Assembly: GCA_035565775.1 (NCBI GenBank)
Contig: DATMRW010000030.1
Location: 1-64,000 of the forward strand
DNA: 64,000 nucleotides
Origin: PRO6 sp035565775
GTDB taxonomy: Bacteria > Pseudomonadota > Alphaproteobacteria > Rhizobiales > Xanthobacteraceae
Direction: 5' to 3'
The notes under the pieces are model-generated. The model was not told the DNA's origin, made no database searches, and saw nothing but the letters and a program-made list of their open reading frames with translations. This document shows, piece by piece, positions 46,261 through 56,511 of the stretch (position 1 is its first letter; each line of letters begins with the position of its first letter). The position numbers were made by a program, and so were the translations under genes.

Positions 46261-47184
46261 ATGTCTTTGATCTGTTCTTTTCGTCCCGCAACTCTCGCAG
46301 CCTTCGGCGTCGCCGCCTTTCTGGCGCTTTCCGGCGTCCCGCAAGCGCGCGCGCAGACGGTTGCCGCGATGGTCAACGGCCAGCCGATCACCAATCTCGA
46401 CATCGATCAGCGCATGAAGCTGATGGCGCTGTCCGGCCAGAAGAACTCGGGACGGGCCGCCGTCCTGCAGGACCTGATCGACGAAAATCTCAAGATCCGC
46501 GAAGGCAAGCGCTACGGCATCGACCCCTCGGCCGCCGACATCGACGCGTCCTACGCGCAGATGGGCGAGCGGATGCGGTTGACGCCCGAACAGCTCAACC
46601 AGTCACTGGCGGGCCGCGGCATCCGTCCGGAAACGCTGAAGCGGCGCATGAGGGCCGATCTCGTGTGGAGCACGCTGGTCCGCGGACGGTTCCAGCAGAG
46701 CCTGCTGGTCGGCGAGAAGAGCGTCGAATCCGCGATCCAGCTCAACGACAAGAACCAGACTGCGGATAGCTACGAATACCTGATGCGGCCGATCGTGCTG
46801 CTGGTGCCGCGCGGCGGCAACGTGGAGGCTCGCCGCAGCGAGGCCGAGGCGCTGCGCAGCCGGATCAAGACCTGCGCCGAAGCGATCAACACGTTCCGCG
46901 TGTTGCGCAACGCCGCCATCCGCCCGCCGGTGTCCAAGACCTCGGCCGACCTGCCGCCGGCGCTGCGCGCCATCCTCGACAAGACGCCGGTCGGCCAGCT
47001 CACCCCGCCCGAGGTCACGCGGCAGGGCATCGAGATGGTCGCGCTGTGCGAGCGGAAGGCGACCACCGCCGACACGCCGGAGAAAAAGGCAATCCGCGAC
47101 AAGCTTTACGCGCAGAAGTTCGAAGCCAAGTCGAAGGAATATCTGGAAACCCTTCGGCGCCAGGCGCTGATCGAGCGCCGCTAA
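46261..47184 (+). CDS. SurA N-terminal domain chaperone/peptidyl-prolyl isomerase-like protein
   Basis: 307 residues. A signal peptide (cleavage near PQARAQT) is followed by the SurA N-terminal chaperone domain with VAAMVNGQPITNLDIDQRM, LIDENLKIREGKRYGI and LTPEQLNQSLAGRG. The rest resembles one divergent parvulin-like domain rather than the two of E. coli SurA (428 residues). It probably escorts outer-membrane proteins across the periplasm. It follows lptD by about 68 bp, matching a conserved proteobacterial order. Confidence 0.85.
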   Translation: MSLICSFRPATLAAFGVAAFLALSGVPQARAQTVAAMVNGQPITNLDIDQRMKLMALSGQKNSGRAAVLQDLIDENLKIREGKRYGIDPSAADIDASYAQMGERMRLTPEQLNQSLAGRGIRPETLKRRMRADLVWSTLVRGRFQQSLLVGEKSVESAIQLNDKNQTADSYEYLMRPIVLLVPRGGNVEARRSEAEALRSRIKTCAEAINTFRVLRNAAIRPPVSKTSADLPPALRAILDKTPVGQLTPPEVTRQGIEMVALCERKATTADTPEKKAIRDKLYAQKFEAKSKEYLETLRRQALIERR

Positions 47185-47276
47185 TTTGCCTCCCGCCGGG
47201 CGCCGAAGCATTCAACGACTGCTCTCCGCAGTGCCGCTCTCGGCAGTGGCGCTAAGATCGGATAGATACTGACCGG

Positions 47277-48284
47277 ATGACCAAGCCTCTTGCGCTGACC
47301 ATCGGAGAGCCGGCCGGCATCGGCCCGGACATCACCATCGCGGCTTGGCTACGACGGGCCGAGACCGGTCTGCCGCCATTCTATCTGATCGGCGACCGCC
47401 GCTTCATGGAGGCCCGTGCGGCTCAGCTCGGTGTCGCCCTGCCGATGGCCGATGCGACGCCCGAGACCGCCGCCGGGCTGTTTGCGACCGCGCTGCCCGT
47501 GGTCGATTGCGGCACCGCCATCACCGCGCCTGCGGCCCACCCGGATGCCTCCAGCGCCCCCGCCGCCATCTCCGCGATCCGTCAGGCAGTCGCTGACGTG
47601 AAGGCAGGCCGCGCGAGCGCCGTCGTCACCAATCCGATCGCCAAGAGCGTGCTCTATCAGGCCGGCTTTTCCCATCCCGGCCATACCGAGTTTTTGGCCG
47701 AGCTCGCCGCCGACGGCGGCCCCGCGCCGCATCCGGTGATGATGCTGTGGTCGCCGACCCTCGCCGTCGTGCCGGTGACGATCCACCTTTCGCTGCGCGA
47801 TGCGATCGACGAGCTGACTGGCGACCTCATCACTGAGACGGTGAACATTCTGGTGGCCGACCTCAAACGCCGCTTCGGCCTGAAGAACCCGCGCATCGCC
47901 GTCGCCGGGCTCAATCCACATGCCGGCGAGGATGGCGCCCTCGGGCACGAGGACCGCGACATCATCGCGCCGGCGATCGCCCGCCTCCGGCAAGCAGGCG
48001 TCGAGATCACCGGGCCGCTGCCTGCTGACACCATGTTCCATGCCGCCGCGCGAAGCCGCTACGACTGCGCGCTCGGCATGTATCACGACCAGGCGCTGAT
48101 CCCACTCAAGACGCTGGCGTTCGATGACGGCGTCAACGTCACGCTCGGCCTGCCCTTCATCCGCACCTCGCCTGACCATGGCACCGCGTTCAACATTGCC
48201 GGCACCGGCAAGGCCAATCCGGCGAGCCTGATCGCCGCGCTGCGGCTCGCCGCGCGCATGGCCGAGACCGAGCGCACATCATGA
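47277..48284 (+). CDS. pdxA: 4-hydroxythreonine-4-phosphate dehydrogenase
   Basis: 335 residues. The motifs LALTIGEPAGIGPDI, GHTEFLAELA, GLNPHAGEDGALGHED and LGMYHDQALIPLKTLAF hold the metal and substrate residues of PdxA. It makes the pyridoxal 5'-phosphate precursor 3-amino-2-oxopropyl phosphate. The last four bases overlap the rsmA start (ATGA). The order surA-pdxA-rsmA is classical. Confidence 0.96.
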   Translation: MTKPLALTIGEPAGIGPDITIAAWLRRAETGLPPFYLIGDRRFMEARAAQLGVALPMADATPETAAGLFATALPVVDCGTAITAPAAHPDASSAPAAISAIRQAVADVKAGRASAVVTNPIAKSVLYQAGFSHPGHTEFLAELAADGGPAPHPVMMLWSPTLAVVPVTIHLSLRDAIDELTGDLITETVNILVADLKRRFGLKNPRIAVAGLNPHAGEDGALGHEDRDIIAPAIARLRQAGVEITGPLPADTMFHAAARSRYDCALGMYHDQALIPLKTLAFDDGVNVTLGLPFIRTSPDHGTAFNIAGTGKANPASLIAALRLAARMAETERTS

Positions 48285-49138
48285 ACGCGATCGACGATCT
48301 GCCGCCGCTGCGCGACGTTATCGCCCGCTATGAACTGTCGGCGCGCAAGTCACTCGGCCAGAATTTTCTCCTCGACCTCAACCTGACCACCCGGATCGCC
48401 AGGGCGGCGGGTGATCTCGACGGCGCGACGGTGATCGAGGTCGGTCCCGGCCCCGGCGGCCTGACGAGGGCGCTGCTCGCCTGCGGCGCGCGGGTGATCG
48501 CGGTCGAGCGCGACGAGCGCGTTCTGCCGGCGCTGGCTGAGATCGAGGCGCACTATCCGGGCAAGCTTACGGTCGTCCACGCCGACGCGATGACCTTTGA
48601 CCCGCTGCCGCTGCTCGGCGGCGCTAAGGCCAAGATCGTCGCCAATCTGCCCTACAACGTCGCCACCCCGCTGCTCATCGGCTGGCTCAGCGCCGAACCA
48701 TGGCCGCCGTGGTACGACACCATGGTGCTGATGTTTCAGCGCGAGGTCGCCGAGCGCATCACCGCCGAGCCGAACGACGAGGCCTATGGCCGCCTCGCGG
48801 TGCTCGCGAACTGGCGCGCGGAAACCCGGCAGATGTTCGACATCAGCCCCCGCGCCTTCGTGCCGCAGCCAAAGGTCACGTCGACCGTGGTCCGGCTCGT
48901 GCCGCGCCCCTCGCCCGAACCATGCAATCGCCGCGCGCTGGAGCGCGTCACGCAGGCGGCGTTCGGTCAGCGCCGAAAAATGCTGCGCCAGAGCCTCAAG
49001 TCGCTCGGCGTCGATCCGGCGCGGCTCGCAGAAGCCGCAGGCATCGATCCGACCCGCCGGGCGGAGACCGTTCCGATCTCCGGCTTTGTTGCCATGGCGC
49101 GCGAATTGTCGAATATTGAAAAGGCAACAGCCGATTAA
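48281..49138 (+). CDS. rsmA: 16S rRNA dimethyladenosine transferase
   Basis: 285 residues. SARKSLGQNFLLDLNL opens the fold, the SAM loop reads VIEVGPGPGGLTRALLACG, and the catalytic NLPYNVATPLL follows. It dimethylates A1518 and A1519 (E. coli numbering) of 16S rRNA during late 30S assembly; loss gives kasugamycin resistance. It overlaps pdxA by four bases. Confidence 0.97.
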   Translation: MNAIDDLPPLRDVIARYELSARKSLGQNFLLDLNLTTRIARAAGDLDGATVIEVGPGPGGLTRALLACGARVIAVERDERVLPALAEIEAHYPGKLTVVHADAMTFDPLPLLGGAKAKIVANLPYNVATPLLIGWLSAEPWPPWYDTMVLMFQREVAERITAEPNDEAYGRLAVLANWRAETRQMFDISPRAFVPQPKVTSTVVRLVPRPSPEPCNRRALERVTQAAFGQRRKMLRQSLKSLGVDPARLAEAAGIDPTRRAETVPISGFVAMARELSNIEKATAD

Positions 49139-49185
49139 AAAACATGCCGGCCCAAAGGCAGCCGGCAACAGCGGAGGTAACAACG

Positions 49186-50244
49186 ATGGTCCAGATGCGC
49201 CGCCAATCAGTCGTTCAGTATGCAGCGCCGCTATGCGAAACCATCGTCGAGACGCCGACGCCGACCGGCGCCGAAGTTCTGGTGCGGATCGAATGCTGCG
49301 GCCTCTGCCACTCCGATCTTCATATCCATGACGGCTACTTTGACCTCGGCGGCGGCCGCAAGGCCGATATTTCCGCCGGCCGGACGCTGCCCTTCACCCT
49401 CGGCCATGAGATCGCGGGCGTCGTCGATCATGTCGGTCCTGATGTGCCGCAGGACATGATCGGCAAGCGCGTCGCGGTATTTCCGTGGATCGGCTGCGGC
49501 AAATGCCGTGAATGTCTCGCGGGCGACGAAAATCTCTGCGGCAACGCCCGCTTCCTCGGTGTGAACATCGACGGCGGCTTCGCCTCCCACGTGCTCGTCC
49601 CGGACGCAAAATATCTCATCGACTATGCCCCGCTGCCGACCAATCTTGCCGCCACCCTGATGTGCTCGGGCATCACCGCCTATGGTGCTCTGAAAAGGCT
49701 CGTCGATCGCCCGCGCCAGCGCAATCTTCTGCTGGTCGGGCTCGGGGGCGTCGGCATGATGGGCCTGTCGCTCGCCAAGGCAATGTTCAAGCAGCCGATC
49801 AGCGTCGCCGACCTCAACCCCGATGCGCGCGCGGCCGCCCTCAAGGCCGGCGCCTCCGCCGCCTATGACCCTTCCGAGCCCGGCGCATTGAAACAGATGC
49901 TCAAGGACAGCAACGGCGGCTTTGACGGCGTGGTGGACTTTGCCGGCAACGAGAAGTCGATGGCATTCGGTGTCGGCGCGCTGGCGCGCGGCGGCAAGCT
50001 GGTGGTCTCCGGCATGATGGGCGGCACCTTCACGCTGCCAGTGCTGCAATGGACCAACAAGCGCATCACCGTCGAGGGCTTTGTCACCGGCACGCTGGAA
50101 GAAGCCAAGGAACTGATGGCGCTGGCGAAGAAAGCCAACATCTCCGGCCCGCCGATGACCGAACAGCCGATGGCCGATACGCAGCACTGGATTGACGAGC
50201 TACGCGCCGGCCACGTCGTCGGCCGCATCATGCTCAAGAACTAG
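49186..50244 (+). CDS. Zinc-dependent alcohol dehydrogenase
   Basis: 352 residues of the medium-chain dehydrogenase family. The catalytic zinc site is CGLCHSDLHIHDG with GHEIAG, and the structural zinc lobe is GCGKCRECLAGDENLC. The Rossmann loop reads LLVGLGGVGMMGLSLAK. It oxidises alcohols with NAD(P); the substrate is unknown. ATG 49186 is chosen because GGAGGT lies seven bases upstream; the frame opens at 49144. It follows rsmA by 47 bp and ends at a bidirectional terminator. Confidence 0.9.
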   Translation: MVQMRRQSVVQYAAPLCETIVETPTPTGAEVLVRIECCGLCHSDLHIHDGYFDLGGGRKADISAGRTLPFTLGHEIAGVVDHVGPDVPQDMIGKRVAVFPWIGCGKCRECLAGDENLCGNARFLGVNIDGGFASHVLVPDAKYLIDYAPLPTNLAATLMCSGITAYGALKRLVDRPRQRNLLLVGLGGVGMMGLSLAKAMFKQPISVADLNPDARAAALKAGASAAYDPSEPGALKQMLKDSNGGFDGVVDFAGNEKSMAFGVGALARGGKLVVSGMMGGTFTLPVLQWTNKRITVEGFVTGTLEEAKELMALAKKANISGPPMTEQPMADTQHWIDELRAGHVVGRIMLKN

Positions 50245-50265
50245 AGAACGCTTCCGCAGCAATGC

Positions 50266-50293
50266 AAAAGGCCGGCAAGCCGCCGGCCTTTTT
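50266..50293. terminator. Bidirectional terminator between adh and gmk
   Basis: AAAGGCCGGC and GCCGGCCTTT form a 10-bp stem with a five-base loop. A T-run follows on plus and an A-run precedes it, so both convergent genes can end here. Confidence 0.9.
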
Positions 50294-50325
50294 ATTTCTC
50301 TTTTTTGTCCCGAAGCTACGCCCGT

Positions 50326-50988
50326 TCAGCGCTCGAGCTGGCGCTGCAGCCCGCGCACGAATGCGCTGAGGCCGGTCTGCCGCTCTCGCTTCAGCCGCTC
50401 GGCATTGAGGATCGAGCGCACCTCCGCGAAGGCGGTTTCGATGTCGTGGTTGATCACGATGTAATCGTATTCCGCCCAGTGGCTCATCTCGTGCGAGGCA
50501 CGGTCCATCCGGCTGCGAATGATCTCGGCGGAATCCTGCGCGCGGGTATGCAGCCGCTTCTCCAGATCGCCCGCCGTCGGCGGCAGGATGAAGACGCTGA
50601 CGACATCCTTGCCGGCCTTCTCGCGGAGTTGCTGGGTGCCCTGCCAGTCGATGTCGAACAGCACGTCGCGGCCCGCGGCGAGCGCGTTCTCGACCGGCTC
50701 GCGGGGGGTGCCGTAGCTGTTGTCGAACACGGTCGCCCATTCGAGCAGCTCGCCGCCCTTGGCCATCGCCTCGAACCGGGCCTTGTCGGTGAAGTAATAG
50801 TCGCGGCCCTCGACCTCGCCCGGCCGCATCGACCGCGTCGTCACCGAAACCGACATGCTCAGCCCCGGCTCCCGCTCGATCAGCAGGCGCGACATCGTCG
50901 TCTTGCCGGCGCCCGAAGGCGAAGACAGCACAAACATCACCCCTCGCCGTTCAACATTGCCGTGCGCGGGCTTGCTGTCGGTCGTCAT
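50326..50988 (-). CDS. gmk: Guanylate kinase
   Basis: 220 residues. FVLSSPSGAGKTTMSRLLIE is the P-loop, and the GMP-binding SVSVTTRSMRPGEVEGRDYYF and DIDWQGTQQL follow. It phosphorylates GMP to GDP. The start at ATG 50988 is preferred since GGAG is eight bases away; ATG 50994 and GTG 50997 overlap the yicC stop but lie too close to the ribosome site. It is coupled to yicC upstream, a common gene pair. Confidence 0.96.
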   Translation of the reverse strand: MTTDSKPAHGNVERRGVMFVLSSPSGAGKTTMSRLLIEREPGLSMSVSVTTRSMRPGEVEGRDYYFTDKARFEAMAKGGELLEWATVFDNSYGTPREPVENALAAGRDVLFDIDWQGTQQLREKAGKDVVSVFILPPTAGDLEKRLHTRAQDSAEIIRSRMDRASHEMSHWAEYDYIVINHDIETAFAEVRSILNAERLKRERQTGLSAFVRGLQRQLER

Positions 50989-50993
50989 TCCCA

Positions 50994-51881
50994 TCACTCC
51001 AAATTCTGAACCTGTTCGCGAAACTGCTCGACGACGCTTTTCATCTCGAGGCCGATATTGGTCAGTTCGAGATCGTTGGACTTCGAGCAGCAGGTGTTCA
51101 CCTCGCGATTGAATTCCTGCGCCAGAAAATCGAGCCGCCGCCCGATCGCGCCGCCCTTGTCGAGCAGCGAGCGCGTCTGCGCGATGTGGGACGCGATGCG
51201 GTCCAGCTCCTCGCGGATGTCGGCGCGGGCGGCGAGCAGCAGCGCCTCCTGGTTCAGCCGATCGGGATCGAAGCGGTCCGATGCATCGAGCAGCGTCGCA
51301 ATCTGTTCGGCGAGGCGCGCCTTCACCGCCTCGGGCTTGCGGCCCGGCGCAGCCTCGGCGGCCGCAGCGAGCTGCTCAATGTCGTCCATGCGCTGTCGCA
51401 AAATGTCGCCGAGCGTCGCGCCTTCATGGCGGCGCATGTCGACGAGGCTCCGCAGCGCCTCGTCGAAGCCCTTAGCGACCACGGCGCGCAGCGCTTCCTC
51501 TTCCGCCTCGGTCGCTTCCGGCTCGACCAGCTCGACGACGCCCTTCATCGCCAAAAGCCCGTCGACGGTCGGCGGCGCGGCGCCGAGCCGAACGGCAAGG
51601 TCGTTTGCGACCTTCACCACCTCACCCAGCACCTCTGGATTGATCCGGACCGTGGAGGCCGCCGCCGTGCGCTTTATCGTCAGGTTGGCATAGACCGTGC
51701 CACGCGCCAGAAGCTCGGCCGCGCGCTTGCGAGCCTGCGCCTCGACCTCGTCGAAACCGGGCGGCATGCGCAGCCGCAGGTCAAAGCCCTTGGCGTTGAC
51801 GGACTTCAATTCCCATTCACAGGTCGCCGTCCCGCTGACCCCGTGCCAGCGCGCAAAACCAGTCATGCTCGACAAGCTCAT
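50994..51881 (-). CDS. YicC-family endoribonuclease
   Basis: 295 residues. The N-terminal signature SLSSMTGFARWHG and the C-terminal DFLAQEFNREVNTCCSKSND match YicC/YloC. These proteins have recently been linked to RNA cleavage and small-RNA turnover. ATG 51881 has GGGGAG upstream; the frame runs to 51959. The gene ends next to gmk, as in many bacteria. Confidence 0.92.
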   Translation of the reverse strand: MSLSSMTGFARWHGVSGTATCEWELKSVNAKGFDLRLRMPPGFDEVEAQARKRAAELLARGTVYANLTIKRTAAASTVRINPEVLGEVVKVANDLAVRLGAAPPTVDGLLAMKGVVELVEPEATEAEEEALRAVVAKGFDEALRSLVDMRRHEGATLGDILRQRMDDIEQLAAAAEAAPGRKPEAVKARLAEQIATLLDASDRFDPDRLNQEALLLAARADIREELDRIASHIAQTRSLLDKGGAIGRRLDFLAQEFNREVNTCCSKSNDLELTNIGLEMKSVVEQFREQVQNLE

Positions 51882-52020
51882 GGCAAAACTCCCCAGCCAT
51901 AAGAGGCCAACCCGATGCGCGAGCATCCCAGAAGAAAACATTCGGCCCGGTTCTAGCACCGGGCCGGCGTCTTTTCAGAACAATTGGTTCAGCCGGTCAA
52001 GCCGGATCGCGGCCTAAAAA

Positions 52021-53292
52021 TCATTCCTGCGCAGGCGGCGCGGGATTGGCCGTCGCCGGCGCATGCTTCTGGCCGTTGGTCCGCTTGCGCGGGGCCTGGC
52101 GGGCGGCCGGCTGGGCCGGACGCTCGGTCGCGGTAGCGGTGGAGTCCGGCGCCGTCGTCTGCGCCCCGGCTGGCGGCGGCACATCGTCGGCCTCTGGCTC
52201 GGCGGTGTCGTTCCGCAACTGCTTTTCCAGCGCGCGCAGCTTGGCGACGTTCTTGCGGTGCGCGTCGTAGGTCTCGGTGAAGGTGTGGCCGCCGGTGCCG
52301 TCGGCGACGAAGAACAGGTCGCGCGTGCGCGCCGGGTTGGCGGCGGCTTCCAGCGATGCCCGGCCGGGATTGGCGATCGGGCCCGGCGGCAGGCCGTCGA
52401 TCACATAGGTGTTGTATGGCGACGGCTGGGCGATCTCGCTGCGCTTGATCGGCCGGCCAAGGGTACCCTTGCCGCCGACCAGCCCGTAGATGATGGTCGG
52501 GTCGGACTGGAGCTTCATCTTCTGGCGCAGGCGGTTGACGAACACCGAGGCGACGCGGCTGCGCTCGTCGGCGCGTCCGGTTTCCTTCTCGATGATCGAG
52601 GCGAGCGTGATGAGCTGCTCGGGGGTCTTGATCGGGATGTCCGGCGAGCGCCGCTCCCAGGCCTCGGCCACCACCCGGCGCTGCGCCTGACGCATCCGCT
52701 GGATCACCTGATCGCGGGGGGTGCCGCGCGGAAACTTGTAGGTCTCCGGCAGCAGCGTCCCCTCCGGCGGGATCTCCTTCACCGCGCCGGTGAGAATGTC
52801 GGTCTCCATCAGCCGCGCCACGATCTGCTCGGAGGTCAGGCCCTCGGGAACGGTGAAGGCGTGCTGCACCACCTTGCCCTCGACCAGCGTCTCGATGACG
52901 TCGCGCAGCGTGTCGGCCTTCTGGAACGCATACTCGCCCGACTTCAGTTCGGACCGCGCCTTCAGCGCGATCACGCCGGCGATGAACGCCAGACGGTTAT
53001 TCTCAATGACGCCGTTGCGCTGCAGGATCTCGGCAATGTCGCCCATGCCCGCCTTGGGGATGTTGACGATCTTGTCCTCGGTGAGAGGTCCGGGCGCTTC
53101 AAGCCGCTGCTTCACATAGACATAAACGCCGCCGAATCCGATCATGCAGATCAGGATCAGGGTGATGATGGCATTGCCGACGATGACGAGGGGATTGCGC
53201 GCACGCGCCGAACGCTTCGGCGGCGGCGGCACCATTTCCGGCTCGAGTGCCGCGCGCGGGCTTTTGGGAGAGATCGGCGACCGCTGGTTCAT
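52021..53292 (-). CDS. mltG: Endolytic murein transglycosylase MltG
   Basis: 423 residues. A short cytoplasmic part rich in Pro and basic residues precedes a single transmembrane helix at about 37-61. The YceG domain follows with YAFQKADTLRDVIETLVEG, LASIIEKETGRADER (catalytic Glu) and PYNTYVIDGLPPGPIANPG. It cuts nascent glycan strands and sets their length. The last 70 residues are an Ala/Pro/Lys-rich tail. The frame's first codon is TTG 53295; ATG 53292 is the better start. Confidence 0.94.
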   Translation of the reverse strand: MNQRSPISPKSPRAALEPEMVPPPPKRSARARNPLVIVGNAIITLILICMIGFGGVYVYVKQRLEAPGPLTEDKIVNIPKAGMGDIAEILQRNGVIENNRLAFIAGVIALKARSELKSGEYAFQKADTLRDVIETLVEGKVVQHAFTVPEGLTSEQIVARLMETDILTGAVKEIPPEGTLLPETYKFPRGTPRDQVIQRMRQAQRRVVAEAWERRSPDIPIKTPEQLITLASIIEKETGRADERSRVASVFVNRLRQKMKLQSDPTIIYGLVGGKGTLGRPIKRSEIAQPSPYNTYVIDGLPPGPIANPGRASLEAAANPARTRDLFFVADGTGGHTFTETYDAHRKNVAKLRALEKQLRNDTAEPEADDVPPPAGAQTTAPDSTATATERPAQPAARQAPRKRTNGQKHAPATANPAPPAQE

Positions 53293-53588
53293 CAATGCAA
53301 CCTAAGTCCTGTCATTCAGTGGTCGCCGCAGAGAGGCCAAGACCATTTCGAATACCGGGCGTCGTCATCGTGGCGATCGCAAACGGCCACACCCGGCTTC
53401 AATCATGAATATTCTAAAGAACATCCGCGACGCTTCTGATCTTGCTACAGAATTCGTCAGCGAATACGGCGAAACAGTGTTGTTGATCCGGCCAGACACT
53501 CCCGAGACGAATTTATCCGCATGGCGAGGGCCGCGGGATGGACACCCGCCGCGCCGCTGCCAAAGGCAGCGATGCGGCCGGGCAGTCG

Positions 53589-54854
<1,266 letters not shown>

Positions 54855-54954
54855 CTTCTGCTCCCGAATTCAAACATGGCGGTAGATGGCAAGGAGCCGG
54901 CGGCTCGCTTGGGATGCGATCCGTCCGGCTCCGTTGGGACCGCCGATGCGGGCG

Positions 54955-55194
54955 TCAGCTCTTCGCGTTCTTCTCAAGAAACTTCGTGGCGTCGCCAACG
55001 GTGAGAATGGTCTCAGCCGCATCATCAGGGATTTCGCAACCGAACTCTTCTTCGAAGGCCATCACGAGCTCGACCGTGTCGAGGCTGTCTGCACCGAGAT
55101 CGTCGATGAAACTTGCGTTCTCGACCACTTTCTCGGGTTCCACACCAAGATGTTCAACAACGATCTTCTTAACCCGTTCGCCAATCTCGCTCAT
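54955..55194 (-). CDS. acpP: Acyl carrier protein
   Basis: 79 residues, very acidic, four-helix ACP. The phosphopantetheine serine is Ser37 in DDLGADSLDTVELVM. ATG 55194 with GAGGT upstream gives the typical MSEIGERVKK start; the frame goes to 55218. It carries growing acyl chains for fabF and the rest of fatty-acid synthesis. It has a 539-bp upstream gap and so probably its own promoter. Confidence 0.97.
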   Translation of the reverse strand: MSEIGERVKKIVVEHLGVEPEKVVENASFIDDLGADSLDTVELVMAFEEEFGCEIPDDAAETILTVGDATKFLEKNAKS

Positions 55195-55733
55195 CGTACT
55201 AACCTCGTGCTTTTTCAACTCGACCCGCCCGCGACGCGGTTCGGGCCATTTTGCTGCGTTAATGCGCTAGAATCCTGTCGCCCCGACTTTGGTCACCCAG
55301 GCTGCTCTTGCAGTTCGCAGTCGCCCCAGTTGTCCGAACCGATCCGATCTCGAGCCGCACCGCCTTTGGTAACGCCCCCGAAACCATAAACAGTTTCGAA
55401 CACATGAACAGTCTTGGCCACGCCAATATACAGGGTTTGGAAGGCTTGCAATGGTGTTCTTCCTGCACCCAACGGGCGTTCGGTTAGCACACTTCCCCGG
55501 TATTGGCCACAAGTCCACGGAACCTCGCCGGAGCGCTTCTGGCGCTGCGGCAAGGCCGAAACCGCGGCCTTGCCGAAATTGCGTTTCCTTATGAAAAACC
55601 GGCGTTAACGCCGTTCTCCCGCCTCATACAAACCATTATTTCGCAGCGGAACCAGATGCTTGCCAGACTTCGTTTTCAACAGAGAAGAACTGTAGAAAAG
55701 TAAGGAAAGGCCGCGCCGGTTCGCATTGCGCCA
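55195..55733. other. 539-bp non-coding region between fabG and acpP
   Basis: Unusually long for the fab cluster. Overlapping minus-strand frames of up to 86 codons (55259-55553) lack ribosome sites and known families. It probably holds the acpP promoter and leader. I do not see a clear hairpin or a consensus promoter. Confidence 0.5.
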
Positions 55734-56471
55734 TCAGATCATGGCCATGCCGCCGTTGACGTGGATGGTCTGCCCGGTGACGTAACCGGCCTCCGACGAC
55801 GCCAGATAAACCGCTGCCGCGGCGATGTCCTCGGGCGTGCCTAGACGCGCCGCAGGCACCTTGCCCAGCACCGCCTCGCGCTGCTTTTCGTTGAGCACGT
55901 CGGTCATCGGGGTTGCGATGAAGCCCGGCGCGATGCAGTTGGCGGTCACGTTGCGGCGGGCATATTCGGCGGCGACCGACTTCATCATGCCGATCAGACC
56001 GGCCTTTGACGCGGAATAGTTGCCCTGCCCGGCGTTGCCGGTCACGCCGACCACCGAGGTGATGGCGATGATGCGGCCATAGCGCTTGCGCATCATCAGC
56101 TTGGTTGCCGCGCGCGCCAGCCGGAAGGTCGCGGTCAGGTTGACGTTGATGACGTCGTCCCAATCCTCGTCGCGAAGCTGGACGAACAAATTGTCGCGGG
56201 TGATGCCTGCGTTACACACAAGAATATCGAGCTGGCCCATCGCGGCCTCAGCCGACGGCACCAGTTCTTCCACCGCAGCAGCGTCCGCGAGATTGCACGG
56301 CAGCACATGAACGCGCTCGCCGAGCTCGCCCGCCAGCGCCTCCAGCGCCTCGCGGCGGGTACCGGAGATGGCGACGGTCGCGCCCTGCCGATGGAAAGCG
56401 CGGGCAATCGCCCCGCCGATGCCGCCGGTCGCGCCGGTGACAAGCGCGGTGCGGCCAGTCAGATCAAACAT
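55734..56471 (-). CDS. fabG: 3-oxoacyl-ACP reductase
   Basis: 245 residues of the short-chain dehydrogenase family. The NADPH loop is TGATGGIGGAIARAF, then NAGITRD, and the catalytic Ser (ITSVVG) and Tyr-Lys (GNYSASKAGL) follow. It reduces 3-oxoacyl-ACP. AGGAGAGAG precedes ATG 56471; the frame to 56549 is not coding. fabD ends 40 bp upstream on the same strand. Confidence 0.97.
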   Translation of the reverse strand: MFDLTGRTALVTGATGGIGGAIARAFHRQGATVAISGTRREALEALAGELGERVHVLPCNLADAAAVEELVPSAEAAMGQLDILVCNAGITRDNLFVQLRDEDWDDVINVNLTATFRLARAATKLMMRKRYGRIIAITSVVGVTGNAGQGNYSASKAGLIGMMKSVAAEYARRNVTANCIAPGFIATPMTDVLNEKQREAVLGKVPAARLGTPEDIAAAAVYLASSEAGYVTGQTIHVNGGMAMI

Positions 56472-56511
56472 AGTCTCTCTCCTGCATGTCTTGGAGAATG
56501 AAGAATCGGAA

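Noticed and set aside
53555..53571. 7-bp hairpin just after fabF
   Set aside because: No T-run on the minus strand and a three-base loop; too weak to call a terminator.
55259..55553. Three overlapping minus-strand frames upstream of acpP
   Set aside because: Three frames compete for the same DNA and none has a ribosome site.
55648..55674. GGAAC-N18-CGTT resembling a general-stress (EcfG) promoter
   Set aside because: The spacer is longer than the usual 16-17 and no plus-strand gene follows.
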